DNA from: Microtetraspora sp. NBRC 16547 | Lineage (GTDB): Bacteria; Actinomycetota; Actinomycetes; Streptosporangiales; Streptosporangiaceae | Assembly: GCF_030268965.1 (NCBI RefSeq) | Contig: NZ_BSSE01000002.1 | Coordinates: 1 to 64,000, forward strand | DNA: 64,000 bases | Reading direction: 5' to 3' | In this document: positions 48,609 through 57,549 of the stretch, piece after piece | Position numbering within the stretch: the stretch's first letter is position 1 | Layout: each line of letters begins with the position of its first letter | Position numbers and translations under genes: made by a program | Notes under the pieces: model-generated | What the model was told of the DNA's origin: nothing | Database searches by the model: none | The model's input: only the letters and a program-made list of their open reading frames with translations

Positions 48609-50720
48609 TCAGTCCAGGGCGTGCGGCTCCTCGAAGTCGTCCAGCGCGTACTCGATGAGCTCGCTGAGCGAGAGCCGCGTGCCCCGGCTGTACGCCTCCT
48701 GGTAGGCGGCGTCGCCGAGGAGCTTCTCGCACTCCTTGACGCACTGCTCGTGCTCGTTCGTGAAGAAGGGCGACCCGAACTGCGGCAGCCCGAAGGTCCG
48801 CCAGTTGGTCTGGGCCGCGCCGAGCAGGTGGGCGGTGTACTCCGGCCGCCCCATCTCGAGGTAGAGCCCCGCCATCACGTCCACGCACAGCACGATGCCC
48901 AGGACGTCGTGGAAGTGACGCTTGATCCGCAGCGCGGACTTGCAGCTCTCCAGCGCGTCGTCGCGACGGCCGGTGGCCCGCTGGACCTGTGCGGTGGCAT
49001 ACCACGCGTACGAGCGCAGCCACTGCTCCCCGCGCTCGGTGCACACCTTGATGCAGTCGCCGAGGAGCTCTGCGGCCTCGGCATGGTCCCCCTGTGCGAA
49101 CAGGACCATGGACAGCTCGACGATCGCGGGCAGTAACCCGGGGTTGAGCTCACGCCCTCCCCGGTGGAACTCGATAGCCACGCCGAGCAGGGCCGTGGCC
49201 TTATTGGCATCGCCCTGCAGCATGGCGGTGGTGCCCTGCATCTTGGTCGCCAGGATGACGGCCCCGGAGTCGCCCGCGCGCACCGCCTCGCTGCTGCACT
49301 CCTCGGCCGCCGCGAGCGCGCCCGGCAGGTCGCCCTGAGCGCTGCGGATGTACGCGAGCACCCACAGGGCCTTGCACCGTTCCTTGCTCGTCACGCGTGA
49401 CGCCGCGAGCGCCCGCTCCAGGTAGACCGCGCCCGCCCGGGCGAACCCGCACGCGACCCAGAGGAACCACAGGGACGACAGCAGTTCCAGCCCGACGCGC
49501 GCCTCGACCGGGTCGGACAGGCAGTAGTCGAGCGCGACCCGGATGTTGTCGTGCTCCTGCCCCATCCGGATGTACCACTGGACCTGCCGGGGACCCGACC
49601 AGGAGTGCTCGCCGTCCCTGGCGAGCTGGAGGTAGTGATCGCGGTGGCGGCGCCGCAGCGTCTCGGTCTCGCCGAGCTTCTCCAGCCACTCGGCGCCGTA
49701 CTGCCGGAGCGTGTCGATCAGTCGGTACCGTTGACCGACCGGGGTGGTGAAGCTGAACAGGATCGACTTGTCGACCAGGCCAGTGATCACGTCCAGGATG
49801 GTCGCGGCCTCCAGGCTGTCGCCCACGCAGACGTAACGGGCCGCGTCCAGGTCGAAGTCGCCCGCGAACACCGACAGGCGGGCCCACAGCAGCCGCTCGG
49901 CCGGCTCGCACAGCTCGTGGCTCCAGCCGATCGCGGCGCGCAGCGTCTGGTGCCGCGGCAGTGCCGTACGGCTGGCGCCGGCCAGCAGGCTGAACCGATC
50001 GGTGAGCAGCGCGAGGATCTGCTCGACCGACAACGCGCGCAGCCGGACGGCGGCGAGCTCGATGGCGAGCGGGATCCCGTCAAGTCGCCGGCACAGCTCG
50101 GACACGGCCGACACGTTGCTCTCGTCCACCACGAAGTCGGGCACCACCGCGCTGGCCCGCACGGCGAAGAGCTGCACCGCCTCGTTGGTGTACGGGTTCT
50201 CCGAGGGATCGTCTCCCGGCACGGCGAGCGGCGGGACCGCGATCGTGTACTCGCCCGGGGCGTTGAGCGACCGGCGGCTCGTCGCGATGATCCGCAGGTT
50301 GGGCGCTCGGAGGAGCAGCTCCTGGATCAGCTCGGCGCAGGCGTCCACCAGATGCTCGCAGGTGTCCAGGATGAGCAGGAGCTCACGGTCGCCCAGCCAC
50401 TCGGCCAGGGTCTCGGAACCGGCCCGGTGCGACTGGTCGGCGATGCCGAGCGCCGACGTGATCGTGTGGTGGACCATCCCGGCGTCCTGCAGCCGCGCGA
50501 GGTCGGCGTACCAGACGCCGTCCTTGAACTGCTGACGCACCAGATGGGCGATGCGCAGAGCCGTACGAGACTTGCCGACGCCTCCGATCCCGGTCACGGT
50601 GACCAGTCGGGAGTCGTGCAGTCGTTGTCTGATGGTGGCGAGAAGCCTGGTTCGGCCCACGAAGCTGGTCAGCTCCGCGGGCAGGTTGCCCTCTCGACGC
50701 CATCCTGCTGGCGTTGCCAT
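48609..50720 (-). CDS. NB-ARC/TPR ATPase regulator without a DNA-binding domain
   Basis: A 703-residue STAND-type ATPase. It starts NLPAELTSFVGRTRLLATI, the opening of AfsR/LuxR-like ATPases. Walker A is VTGIGGVGKSRTALR (about 42-56), Walker B LLLILDTCEHL, then LRIIATSRRSLNAPGE and LDGIPLAIELAA. The C-terminal half is TPR-like helices (about 380-690). No LuxR helix-turn-helix or SARP domain is present at either end, unlike most relatives, so it may act through a partner. It is convergent with the terpene synthase. An imperfect palindrome lies about 135 bp upstream of its start. Confidence 0.85.
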   Translation of the reverse strand: MATPAGWRREGNLPAELTSFVGRTRLLATIRQRLHDSRLVTVTGIGGVGKSRTALRIAHLVRQQFKDGVWYADLARLQDAGMVHHTITSALGIADQSHRAGSETLAEWLGDRELLLILDTCEHLVDACAELIQELLLRAPNLRIIATSRRSLNAPGEYTIAVPPLAVPGDDPSENPYTNEAVQLFAVRASAVVPDFVVDESNVSAVSELCRRLDGIPLAIELAAVRLRALSVEQILALLTDRFSLLAGASRTALPRHQTLRAAIGWSHELCEPAERLLWARLSVFAGDFDLDAARYVCVGDSLEAATILDVITGLVDKSILFSFTTPVGQRYRLIDTLRQYGAEWLEKLGETETLRRRHRDHYLQLARDGEHSWSGPRQVQWYIRMGQEHDNIRVALDYCLSDPVEARVGLELLSSLWFLWVACGFARAGAVYLERALAASRVTSKERCKALWVLAYIRSAQGDLPGALAAAEECSSEAVRAGDSGAVILATKMQGTTAMLQGDANKATALLGVAIEFHRGGRELNPGLLPAIVELSMVLFAQGDHAEAAELLGDCIKVCTERGEQWLRSYAWYATAQVQRATGRRDDALESCKSALRIKRHFHDVLGIVLCVDVMAGLYLEMGRPEYTAHLLGAAQTNWRTFGLPQFGSPFFTNEHEQCVKECEKLLGDAAYQEAYSRGTRLSLSELIEYALDDFEEPHALD

Positions 50721-50854
50721 GCCGCCTCACGGGGGTCGCGTCCGGCCTGCTACCTGTTTCCGCATCGTACCTTTGCTGCCGGTTGAATGTTCGGGTCTGA
50801 GATCTTCGACTGTCACCTCTAGTAAGGAATCACCTTTTAGCGGCATATTCCGGT

Positions 50855-50873
50855 GTAATTCACCGTGATTTAC
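50855..50873. promoter_or_regulatory. Near-perfect palindrome GTAATTCAC-C-GTGATTTAC
   Basis: 9-bp arms with one mismatch, in the A+T-rich divergent spacer between the ATPase regulator (start 50720) and the small gene at 50947. A repressor site is likely from symmetry and position. Nothing else is seen in 50721-50946. Confidence 0.5.
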
Positions 50874-50946
50874 GGCCATCTGGGATGACGGCCGCGACGC
50901 GCCGACGGGGCACGCGGCCGGCCGCCGGTCCGGTTACCATCGTCGT

Positions 50947-51120
50947 GTGACTGAGCGGCACCCGGATGACATGCGGCCGGTGGACCTCTTTGACGAGGGA
51001 CTGCCGGTGCTGCCCGACCAGACCAGCGACGACACCGACCTCGGGTGGGGCGAGTGGCGCGGCGACGCCGATTCCGACGACGCCCGGCTGATCGAGGAGC
51101 GCCCACCGCACTGGGACTAG
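50947..51120 (+). CDS. 57-residue acidic protein of unknown function
   Basis: A GTG at 50947 opens a 57-codon frame ending in TAG at 51120. The product has MRPVDLFDEGLPVLPDQTSD, then DTDLGWGEWRGDADSDD and ends RLIEERPPHWD. The very acidic make-up, the Trp-Gly-Trp-like WGEW and the PPHW end match a small actinobacterial protein that I have seen annotated as hypothetical. Codon use is fully typical (strong GC3). It stands between the ATPase regulator and the ABC operon. Confidence 0.75.
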   Translation: MTERHPDDMRPVDLFDEGLPVLPDQTSDDTDLGWGEWRGDADSDDARLIEERPPHWD

Positions 51121-51201
51121 GTCGCAACCAGAAGCGGATGGTGCGGACCGGCGCGCGGCTGGGTGTCGTGTGGGCCGCTCTGGGCCGTCCTGCTCGGCGC
51201 G

Positions 51202-52068
51202 TCAGGACACCACGTCTTTGGCGCGGAAGCGCCGGAAGGCGACCGCGATGAGGATCACCGAGTACGTCACCGAGACGGCCACGCCCTTGATCATCCCGCT
51301 GTAGTCCGGGTCGGGGGTGAGGGCGTCGGTCCAGGCGTTGTTCCAGAACGTGGGCAGGAACTCGCGGATGGAGCCGAGCGCCTCCACCGCCTGCAGGATG
51401 CTGCTCACGATCACCAGGCCGACGGCGCCGCCGACCGCGCCGAGGGGCGAGTCCGTGCTGACCGACAGCAGGAACGCCATGGAGGCGACGACGAACTGGC
51501 TCACCAGGGCGTACCCCACGACGACGGCGAACCTCGGCAGCGCGTCGGCGGCCGGGATCGTCTCGCCGGTGCCCGGCACCTGGATGTCGTTCCAGCCGAA
51601 GGCCAGCGTGCCCGCGACCAGCGCCATGAGCGGCAGCACGGTCACCGCCGCGGCGGAGTAACCCATCGCGACGATCAGCTTCTGCCGTAGCAGCCGGTCC
51701 CGTGGCACGGGCGCGGCCAGCAGGTAGCGCAGCGACGACCAGTCGGCCTCGCTCGCGACAGTGTCCCCGCAGAACAGCGCCACCGCGACGACCAGCAGGA
51801 AGCTCGCGGACACCGACAAGGCGAAGGCGGCGAAGTTCAGCCCTCCCTGGGTGGCCAGATCCGACAGCCGCAGGGTGTTGCCCTGGCCGGCGGGTCCGGG
51901 GCCGAACTGGAACGCCACCACCAGGATCCACGGTAGGGCGAGCAGCAGCCCGAACATCGCCTTCGTCCTGCGGCGGCGCAACTGGCGGACGAACTCCACG
52001 CGGAGTGACAGCGTCCGTCCGGGCGCGTACCCGGGCGCGTAGCCGGGGGCCGCGGGGTTCCCGTTCAC
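51202..52068 (-). CDS. ABC-2-type transporter permease
   Basis: A 288-residue permease with six hydrophobic segments. It opens with a short Pro/Gly/Tyr repeat (GYAPGYAPG) and has RQLRRRRTKAMFGLLLALPW, SEADWSSLRYLLAAPVPRDRLL (coupling region) and a C-terminal FRRFRAKDV. The GTG at 52068 is chosen because it lies 2 nt after the stop of the fused hydrolase/ATPase gene; the frame further up overlaps that gene. With that protein it makes a two-gene ABC exporter. Confidence 0.87.
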   Translation of the reverse strand: MNGNPAAPGYAPGYAPGRTLSLRVEFVRQLRRRRTKAMFGLLLALPWILVVAFQFGPGPAGQGNTLRLSDLATQGGLNFAAFALSVSASFLLVVAVALFCGDTVASEADWSSLRYLLAAPVPRDRLLRQKLIVAMGYSAAAVTVLPLMALVAGTLAFGWNDIQVPGTGETIPAADALPRFAVVVGYALVSQFVVASMAFLLSVSTDSPLGAVGGAVGLVIVSSILQAVEALGSIREFLPTFWNNAWTDALTPDPDYSGMIKGVAVSVTYSVILIAVAFRRFRAKDVVS

Positions 52069-52070
52069 GC

Positions 52071-54716
52071 TCAACGGTTCTCTCCGATCAGGTCGAGGAA
52101 GGCGTCCTCCAGGCGGGGACCCGGTCCGTCCGAGGGCGACCGCACACCGAGCAGGTCGCCGACGGAGCCGTGGAACATGAGTCGGCCGCGGCGCATCACG
52201 ACCACGTGGCTGCACGTCTGCTCGACCTCGCCGAGCAGATGGCTGGAGACGATCACGGTACGGCCGCCCTCGGCGTACGCCTTGAGCACCTCGCGCATCT
52301 CGGCGATCTGGGGCGGGTCCAGGCCGTTGGTGGGTTCGTCGAGCACGAGCAGGTCGGGCAGGCCGAGCATCGCCTGGGCGATGGCCAGGCGCTGGCGCAT
52401 GCCCTGGGAGTAGGTGCGCACCGCGCGGTCCAGCGCGGACCCCAGCCCGGCGATCTCCAGCGCCTCCTCAAGGTGCGCGTCGCGAGAGGGCCGTCCGGTG
52501 GCCTGCCAGTAGAGCTCCAGGTTGGCCCGGCCGGTCAAGTGCGGCAGGAACCCCGGGCCCTCCACGAACGACCCGAGCCGCGACAGGACCGGCGCGCCGG
52601 GGACCACGCGGCGGCCGAAGATGTGGATCTCGCCCTCGTCCGGATGGATCAGTCCCATCATCATCCGCAGCGTGGTGGTCTTGCCCGCGCCGTTCGGTCC
52701 GAGCAGGCCCAGCACCTGGCCCTTCTCGACCTGGAACGAGAGGTCGTCGACCGCCTTCTCGCCGTTGCGGTAGCGCTTGGTCAACCCGGTCACCCGTAGC
52801 GGGATGCCGTCCGGCGCGCCGTCCTCGGCCGCTGCTGTACGGCGGCGGCCGGTGAGGAGGAGCCCGGTGGCGATGACGATCGCGGCGAGCGGCAGGGCCC
52901 ACGTCCACCAGCCCGGCCCGGTCGCGGGCGTCGCGAGCGACGCGTCGCTGGGAATGGTGAGGGCGTCTTCGGCCAGGCCGACGCGGTACACGGCGGGCGC
53001 GGTGGGCGTGGCGTATCCGAGGTCGGTGGTGGTCAGCACGAGCCGCAGCCGGTGGCCCGCGGCGAAACTCCGGTCGATGGCGGGCAGCGTGACCGTCGCC
53101 TCCGTGCCCTTCTCCGTCGCGGCGACGCGCAACGGGGCCACCAGATTCGACGGCAGGACGGGCCGCCCGCCGCCCGCGTCGTAGAGCTTGGCGAAAAGCG
53201 TCACCTCGCCGGTGCCGTACACCTTGATCCGGACCATGGGCGTGCCGGTGACGTGCAGCGGCCGGGAGAGCGGCGCGGACTCGAAGACCGCGCTCTGGCC
53301 GGGCACGTCCATGGCCATGCCCGAGCCGGCGGCGGCACCGCCGAGGAGGCTGCCGAGGCCGGGGACCGCCGAGACCGAGGTTGGCGATCCGCCGGGAGGG
53401 TTGGCGATCTCCTGGTCGGGACCGGAGATCCGGAGCTGTGACCGGGTCGCGCCGTACAGGCCGGGATAGGCCGTTCCGGTCGCGTGGACGACGACGGGAC
53501 GCCGCGTTCCTGCGTCCCGCCCGCCGTCCCGGGAAACGGTGAAGACATCGGGACCCCGGATGCCGGGTGCCGCTGCCCCTGCGCCCGCGTCGGATGCCCG
53601 GCCCGCCTCCACGCCCGGCACGGGAGAGTCCTTGAGCCAGCGGTCGAGCCAGGCCGTGACCCGTTCGCGCACCCAGTCGCTGTCGGCGTCGTCGCCGCCG
53701 CCGTCGTGCCCACCGCCCATCCACATCACCTCGACGGGCGCCCCCGTCGCCGCGATGACGCGAGCGTTCGCGTCGGCCTGGCCCAGTGGGAACAGCGAGT
53801 CGCGCTGGCCCTGGACCAGCAGCGTCGGGATCCTGATTTGCCCGGGCACGGAGACCGGGCTGGAAGCACGCAGCAGCTTCACAGCCTCGGGGGTGGCCCG
53901 GCCGGTCTTGGCGACGGTCTGGTACATCTCGCAGATCTCGGGCAGGAACCGGCCGCACTGGACCTGCCGCGCCGTCGGCGCCGGGCCGCCCGGCGCCGGA
54001 CCGGTGGAACCGCCGGTGGAACCGCCAGCGAAACCGGCGGCGGAACCGATGGGGCCGCCGAAGGGTGACGTGCTGCCGCCGGCGCCGAAGAAGAGACCGG
54101 CCCACATCTTCTTGAACACGCCCTGCTCGGGGCCCTGCCCGGTGGACTCCGGGAACAGCGCGTCGGCCAGGTCGTACCAGGTGATCTGGGGGGCGATGGC
54201 GTCGATCCTGTCGTCGTAGGCGGCGGCCATCAGGGCGATGGCCCCGCCGTACGAGCCGCCCGCGACGCCCACGCGCGGGTCGCCGTTCCCGTCGAGCCGC
54301 ACCTCGGGCCGCCGGGCGAGCCAGTCGACGAGCTGGCGGACGTCCTTCACCTCGTAGTCGGGCGAGTTCAGCGCGATCTCGCCGGTGGACCGCCCGAACC
54401 CCCGGGCCGACCAGGTCAGTACGGCATAGCCGTGCCCGGCCAGCCGCGCCGCCTCGTCCCGCAGGTCGTCCTTGCTGCCGCCGAAGCCGTGGGCGAGCAG
54501 CACCGCCGGGGCCCGGCCGCCGGAGGCGGGCGGGTAGAAGGTGGCGTCCAGCGTCACGCGCTGGTCGTCGGCCGGGCCGTCCACCACGGGAATGGCCACG
54601 TCCTGGCCGTGCACCCGCGGTTCGGACGGCCACAGGAGCCAGGCGAGGCCGCCGACGACCACCAGCGCGAGCGCCACCAGTGCGGCAAGGGCACGCCGCC
54701 CACCCCGAAACGTCAT
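52071..54716 (-). CDS. Fusion of an extracytoplasmic alpha/beta hydrolase (S15/Xaa-Pro peptidase-like) with an ABC ATPase
   Basis: An 881-residue two-enzyme protein. Residues 8-31 are a signal anchor. About 40-560 form an alpha/beta hydrolase with S15-type C-terminal jelly roll: oxyanion loop VLLAHGFGG, nucleophile VGVAGGSYGGAIAL, acid VQGQRDSLFPLG, His GGGHDGG. A second membrane segment follows at about 600-622 (WWTWALPLAAIVIATGLLL). From about 640 lies a complete ABC ATPase: GPNGAGKTT, YSQGMRQRLAIAQ, LLVLDEPTNGLDPP, VIVSSHLLGE. Topology predicts the hydrolase outside and the ATPase inside. The partner permease is encoded 2 nt downstream. The hydrolase may process or hydrolyse the exported compound; the fusion is known in actinomycetes but its role is not. 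Confidence 0.88.
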   Translation of the reverse strand: MTFRGGRRALAALVALALVVVGGLAWLLWPSEPRVHGQDVAIPVVDGPADDQRVTLDATFYPPASGGRAPAVLLAHGFGGSKDDLRDEAARLAGHGYAVLTWSARGFGRSTGEIALNSPDYEVKDVRQLVDWLARRPEVRLDGNGDPRVGVAGGSYGGAIALMAAAYDDRIDAIAPQITWYDLADALFPESTGQGPEQGVFKKMWAGLFFGAGGSTSPFGGPIGSAAGFAGGSTGGSTGPAPGGPAPTARQVQCGRFLPEICEMYQTVAKTGRATPEAVKLLRASSPVSVPGQIRIPTLLVQGQRDSLFPLGQADANARVIAATGAPVEVMWMGGGHDGGGDDADSDWVRERVTAWLDRWLKDSPVPGVEAGRASDAGAGAAAPGIRGPDVFTVSRDGGRDAGTRRPVVVHATGTAYPGLYGATRSQLRISGPDQEIANPPGGSPTSVSAVPGLGSLLGGAAAGSGMAMDVPGQSAVFESAPLSRPLHVTGTPMVRIKVYGTGEVTLFAKLYDAGGGRPVLPSNLVAPLRVAATEKGTEATVTLPAIDRSFAAGHRLRLVLTTTDLGYATPTAPAVYRVGLAEDALTIPSDASLATPATGPGWWTWALPLAAIVIATGLLLTGRRRTAAAEDGAPDGIPLRVTGLTKRYRNGEKAVDDLSFQVEKGQVLGLLGPNGAGKTTTLRMMMGLIHPDEGEIHIFGRRVVPGAPVLSRLGSFVEGPGFLPHLTGRANLELYWQATGRPSRDAHLEEALEIAGLGSALDRAVRTYSQGMRQRLAIAQAMLGLPDLLVLDEPTNGLDPPQIAEMREVLKAYAEGGRTVIVSSHLLGEVEQTCSHVVVMRRGRLMFHGSVGDLLGVRSPSDGPGPRLEDAFLDLIGENR

Positions 54717-54824
54717 GCCGAGAGCCTACTGAGATCTCCTGAGAACCGGCTGAGACGAGATGACGGCGGGGCCGCGCGCCTGGGCGCGTACGTCCGCGCC
54801 CGGGCACGAGGATCGGGGGGCTGA

Positions 54825-57332
54825 TCAGTCGAACGTGATGGCCGTGGTGAGCCGGATGTCGTCGAGGGAGTGACCCGTCTGGAGCGTGTAGGCGCCCTCG
54901 ACCAGCCGCCAGCCGCCGTCGGCCCAGATCTCGGCCGCGCGGCGCGGGATCTCCACCACCACCTCGGCGGTCTCGCCCGGCCCGGCCTCCGCCACGGCGA
55001 ACCCGGCGAGCCAGCGCGCCGGGCGCGTCCCGTCCGGCGTCACGGTCCCGTCCGGCGTCACCGGACCGCCCTGCGTCGCCGTCTCGTCCAGCCCGTCTGA
55101 TGCCACCGGCGCCAGGTAGACCTGGACGACCTCGCGGCCCGCGCGCCCGCCCGTGTTGCGCACTCTCACCGTCAGCGTCCCGCCGCCGTGTTCGCCGCTG
55201 TACTCGGCCGACTCGTACTCCCAGGTCGTGTAACCGAGGCCGGAGCCGAAGCCGAAGGCCGGCGCGGTGCCCGACCGCTCCCAGGCCCGGTAGCCGATGA
55301 ACACCCCCTCGTCGTACGGCAGGGCGCCGTCGCGGGGCGTCACCTCGACGACCGGGCAGTCCTCCAGCGTGGCCGGCCAGGTGGTGGGCAGCCGCCCGCC
55401 CGGCTCGGCATGACCGAGCAGCACGTCGGCCAGTGCGTGCCCGCCCTCCTGGCCGGGGAACCAGGTGAGCAGGATCGCCGCGACCTCGTGCCGCCACGGC
55501 ATCTCGACCGGGGAGCCGGAGTTGACCACCACGACCGTGCGGGGGTTGGCGGCGGCCACCCGCGACACCAGCTCGTCCTGGCGTCCAGGAAGCTTCAGCG
55601 AGGTGCGGTCGAAGCCCTCGCTCTCGACCTCCTTGGTGGTGGCCACGACGACGACGGCCACGTCGGCCGCCGCGGCGGCGCGCACCGCCTCCTCGATCAG
55701 CTCGTCCGGCCCCGGCGACGGCTCCCGGTGGCCCAGCGTGAACCCCACGAACGGGAACGGCAGCAGCTCGGAGGGGAGCGTTTCGTGAACGAGACTGACC
55801 TCGACCGGCTCTCCGGCGGAGAGATCGATGTCGGCGACGGCCTGCGGTGGCGCGAGGAAGAGCGCGATGGGGTCGTCGCTCTCGCCCGTGATCATCTCGT
55901 CGAGGTACGAGCGGCCGCCGACGGTCAGCCGGAACCGGCCCATGCCGATGGCCGAGAACCGGTGCGCGCCGCTGGTCTCCGGGACGAACGTGCCGCGGAT
56001 CTCGACGCTGCGCAGCTCCTCGAACACGACGCCTTCTGGCAGCTCACCGAGCCACTGGACCTCGCCTTCGGGCAGCGGGAACTCGCTGAGGACCCGGCCG
56101 TCCTCCGCCCGGCAGACCGCCCGGACGGGGAAGCGCGCGGGGGCGAGCCGATCGCCGGGGTCGGCGCCCCTGGCGTACGTCAGCCGCGCCCCCGCGGCGG
56201 TGAGGCCGTCGAACGGGGAGACGGTGTGCTCGGGGGAGACCTGGGCGCTGCCTCCTCCCATGACGCGCGCATCCTTGGCCGCGCCGCCGATGAGCGCGAC
56301 GGAGGGATCCCCGGCGAGCGGCAGGACATCGTCGTTGCGCAGGAGGGTGAAGGAGCGGACGGCCACCTCCCGCGCCAGCGCCTCGCCGTCGACGACAGGA
56401 GGGACGGCGGGCAGTGGCGAGCCCTCGAGCGCGCCGACCCGGGCGGCCAGGGTCAGCACCCGGCGCGCGTGCTCGTCCACGACCTCCTCCGGCACCTCCC
56501 CGGCGCGTACGGCCGCCGCCAGCGCTTCGCCGTACACGGTGGAGGGGCCGGGCATGGCGACGTCGAGCCCGCCGAGGGCGGCGCGGATCGTGTCGCGTGC
56601 CGCGGTCCAGTCCGAGACGATGAAGCCGTCGAAACCCCATTCGTCGCGCAGGATCCGGTTCTGCAGTTCGGCGTGCTCCGTCATGGTGTGCCCGTTGACG
56701 GAGTTGTACGCCGCCATGATCCCGAACGGTCCGGCCTTCCTGACCACGGTCTCGAACGGCGCGAGGTAGAGCTCGCGGAGCGCGCGCTCGCCGACCAGCA
56801 CGTCGACGGTCATGCGCTCGGTCTCGGAGTCGTTGGCCACGAAGTGCTTGACGGTGACCGCGACCCCGCCCTCCTGGACCCCGGTGACGTACCCGGCGGC
56901 GATCTCGCCCGTGAGGAGCGGGTCCTCGGAGTAACACTCGAAGTGCCGCCCGCCGAGCGGGGAGCGGTGCAGGTTGACCGTGGGAGCCAGCAGGACGTGG
57001 ACGCCCTTGCGCCGGGCCTCCTGCGCCAGCAGGTTGCCGACCCGCCGGGCGAGCGTGACGTCCCAGGTCGCGGCGAGGGCGGTGGGGCTGGGCAGCGCGA
57101 TCGACGGGTCGCCCCCGGACCACTGCGTGCCGCGCACGCCGATCGGCCCGTCGGACATCACGATCGGCGCGAGGCCGATCTCCGGCAACGGCGGCAGCGT
57201 CCACATGTCCCGCCCGGCGAGGATGCGGGCCTTGTCGTCCAGGCCGAGGCGGCTCAGCGCACGCTCCACCGGCTGGAGCTCCGGCCGCTCCGCGTTCTCC
57301 CCGGTGCTATGTGTGGTGTTGTTCTCGGACAC
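54825..57332 (-). CDS. Glycoside hydrolase family 3 beta-glycosidase with PA14 domain
   Basis: An 835-residue GH3 enzyme without a signal peptide, so probably cytoplasmic. The (alpha/beta)8 domain has VMSDGPIGVRG, the substrate-binding KHF (162-164) and the nucleophile D241 in GFIVSDWTA. The second domain (from about 320) includes LIGGAAKDARVMGGGSAQV. A PA14 insert (about 405-545, ETSGAHRFSAIGMGRFRL) and a fibronectin-III-like end (about 730-835) complete the beta-glucosidase-type layout. It cleaves beta-glucosides, xylosides or plant glycosides. It starts with GTG at 57332 and is divergent from a TetR regulator that shares a perfect palindrome upstream. Confidence 0.93.
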   Translation of the reverse strand: MSENNTTHSTGENAERPELQPVERALSRLGLDDKARILAGRDMWTLPPLPEIGLAPIVMSDGPIGVRGTQWSGGDPSIALPSPTALAATWDVTLARRVGNLLAQEARRKGVHVLLAPTVNLHRSPLGGRHFECYSEDPLLTGEIAAGYVTGVQEGGVAVTVKHFVANDSETERMTVDVLVGERALRELYLAPFETVVRKAGPFGIMAAYNSVNGHTMTEHAELQNRILRDEWGFDGFIVSDWTAARDTIRAALGGLDVAMPGPSTVYGEALAAAVRAGEVPEEVVDEHARRVLTLAARVGALEGSPLPAVPPVVDGEALAREVAVRSFTLLRNDDVLPLAGDPSVALIGGAAKDARVMGGGSAQVSPEHTVSPFDGLTAAGARLTYARGADPGDRLAPARFPVRAVCRAEDGRVLSEFPLPEGEVQWLGELPEGVVFEELRSVEIRGTFVPETSGAHRFSAIGMGRFRLTVGGRSYLDEMITGESDDPIALFLAPPQAVADIDLSAGEPVEVSLVHETLPSELLPFPFVGFTLGHREPSPGPDELIEEAVRAAAAADVAVVVVATTKEVESEGFDRTSLKLPGRQDELVSRVAAANPRTVVVVNSGSPVEMPWRHEVAAILLTWFPGQEGGHALADVLLGHAEPGGRLPTTWPATLEDCPVVEVTPRDGALPYDEGVFIGYRAWERSGTAPAFGFGSGLGYTTWEYESAEYSGEHGGGTLTVRVRNTGGRAGREVVQVYLAPVASDGLDETATQGGPVTPDGTVTPDGTRPARWLAGFAVAEAGPGETAEVVVEIPRRAAEIWADGGWRLVEGAYTLQTGHSLDDIRLTTAITFD

Positions 57333-57409
57333 TTTCAGCGAACTCCCTTGATGCGGGTGACCAGGACGGCGCCGGCGACGCGTTCGTCTTCTTGGAGTAT
57401 GAACAAACT

Positions 57410-57425
57410 TACCGAGTACTCGGTA
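57410..57425. promoter_or_regulatory. Perfect 16-bp palindrome, probable TetR operator
   Basis: TACCGAGTACTCGGTA lies 78 bp upstream of the GH3 start and 125 bp upstream of the TetR start, in the divergent promoter region. It is the obvious binding site for the adjacent TetR protein. Confidence 0.75.
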
Positions 57426-57549
57426 GGTTATGAGATGAACACGTTATAGACGTTCCAGGCGGCTACGCTGCCCTGGCCGGACGGCGCGACAGGACCGCGC
57501 GACAAGACGACGTGACAGGACGACGTGACAGCGTGAAGGGGAGTGGCCC

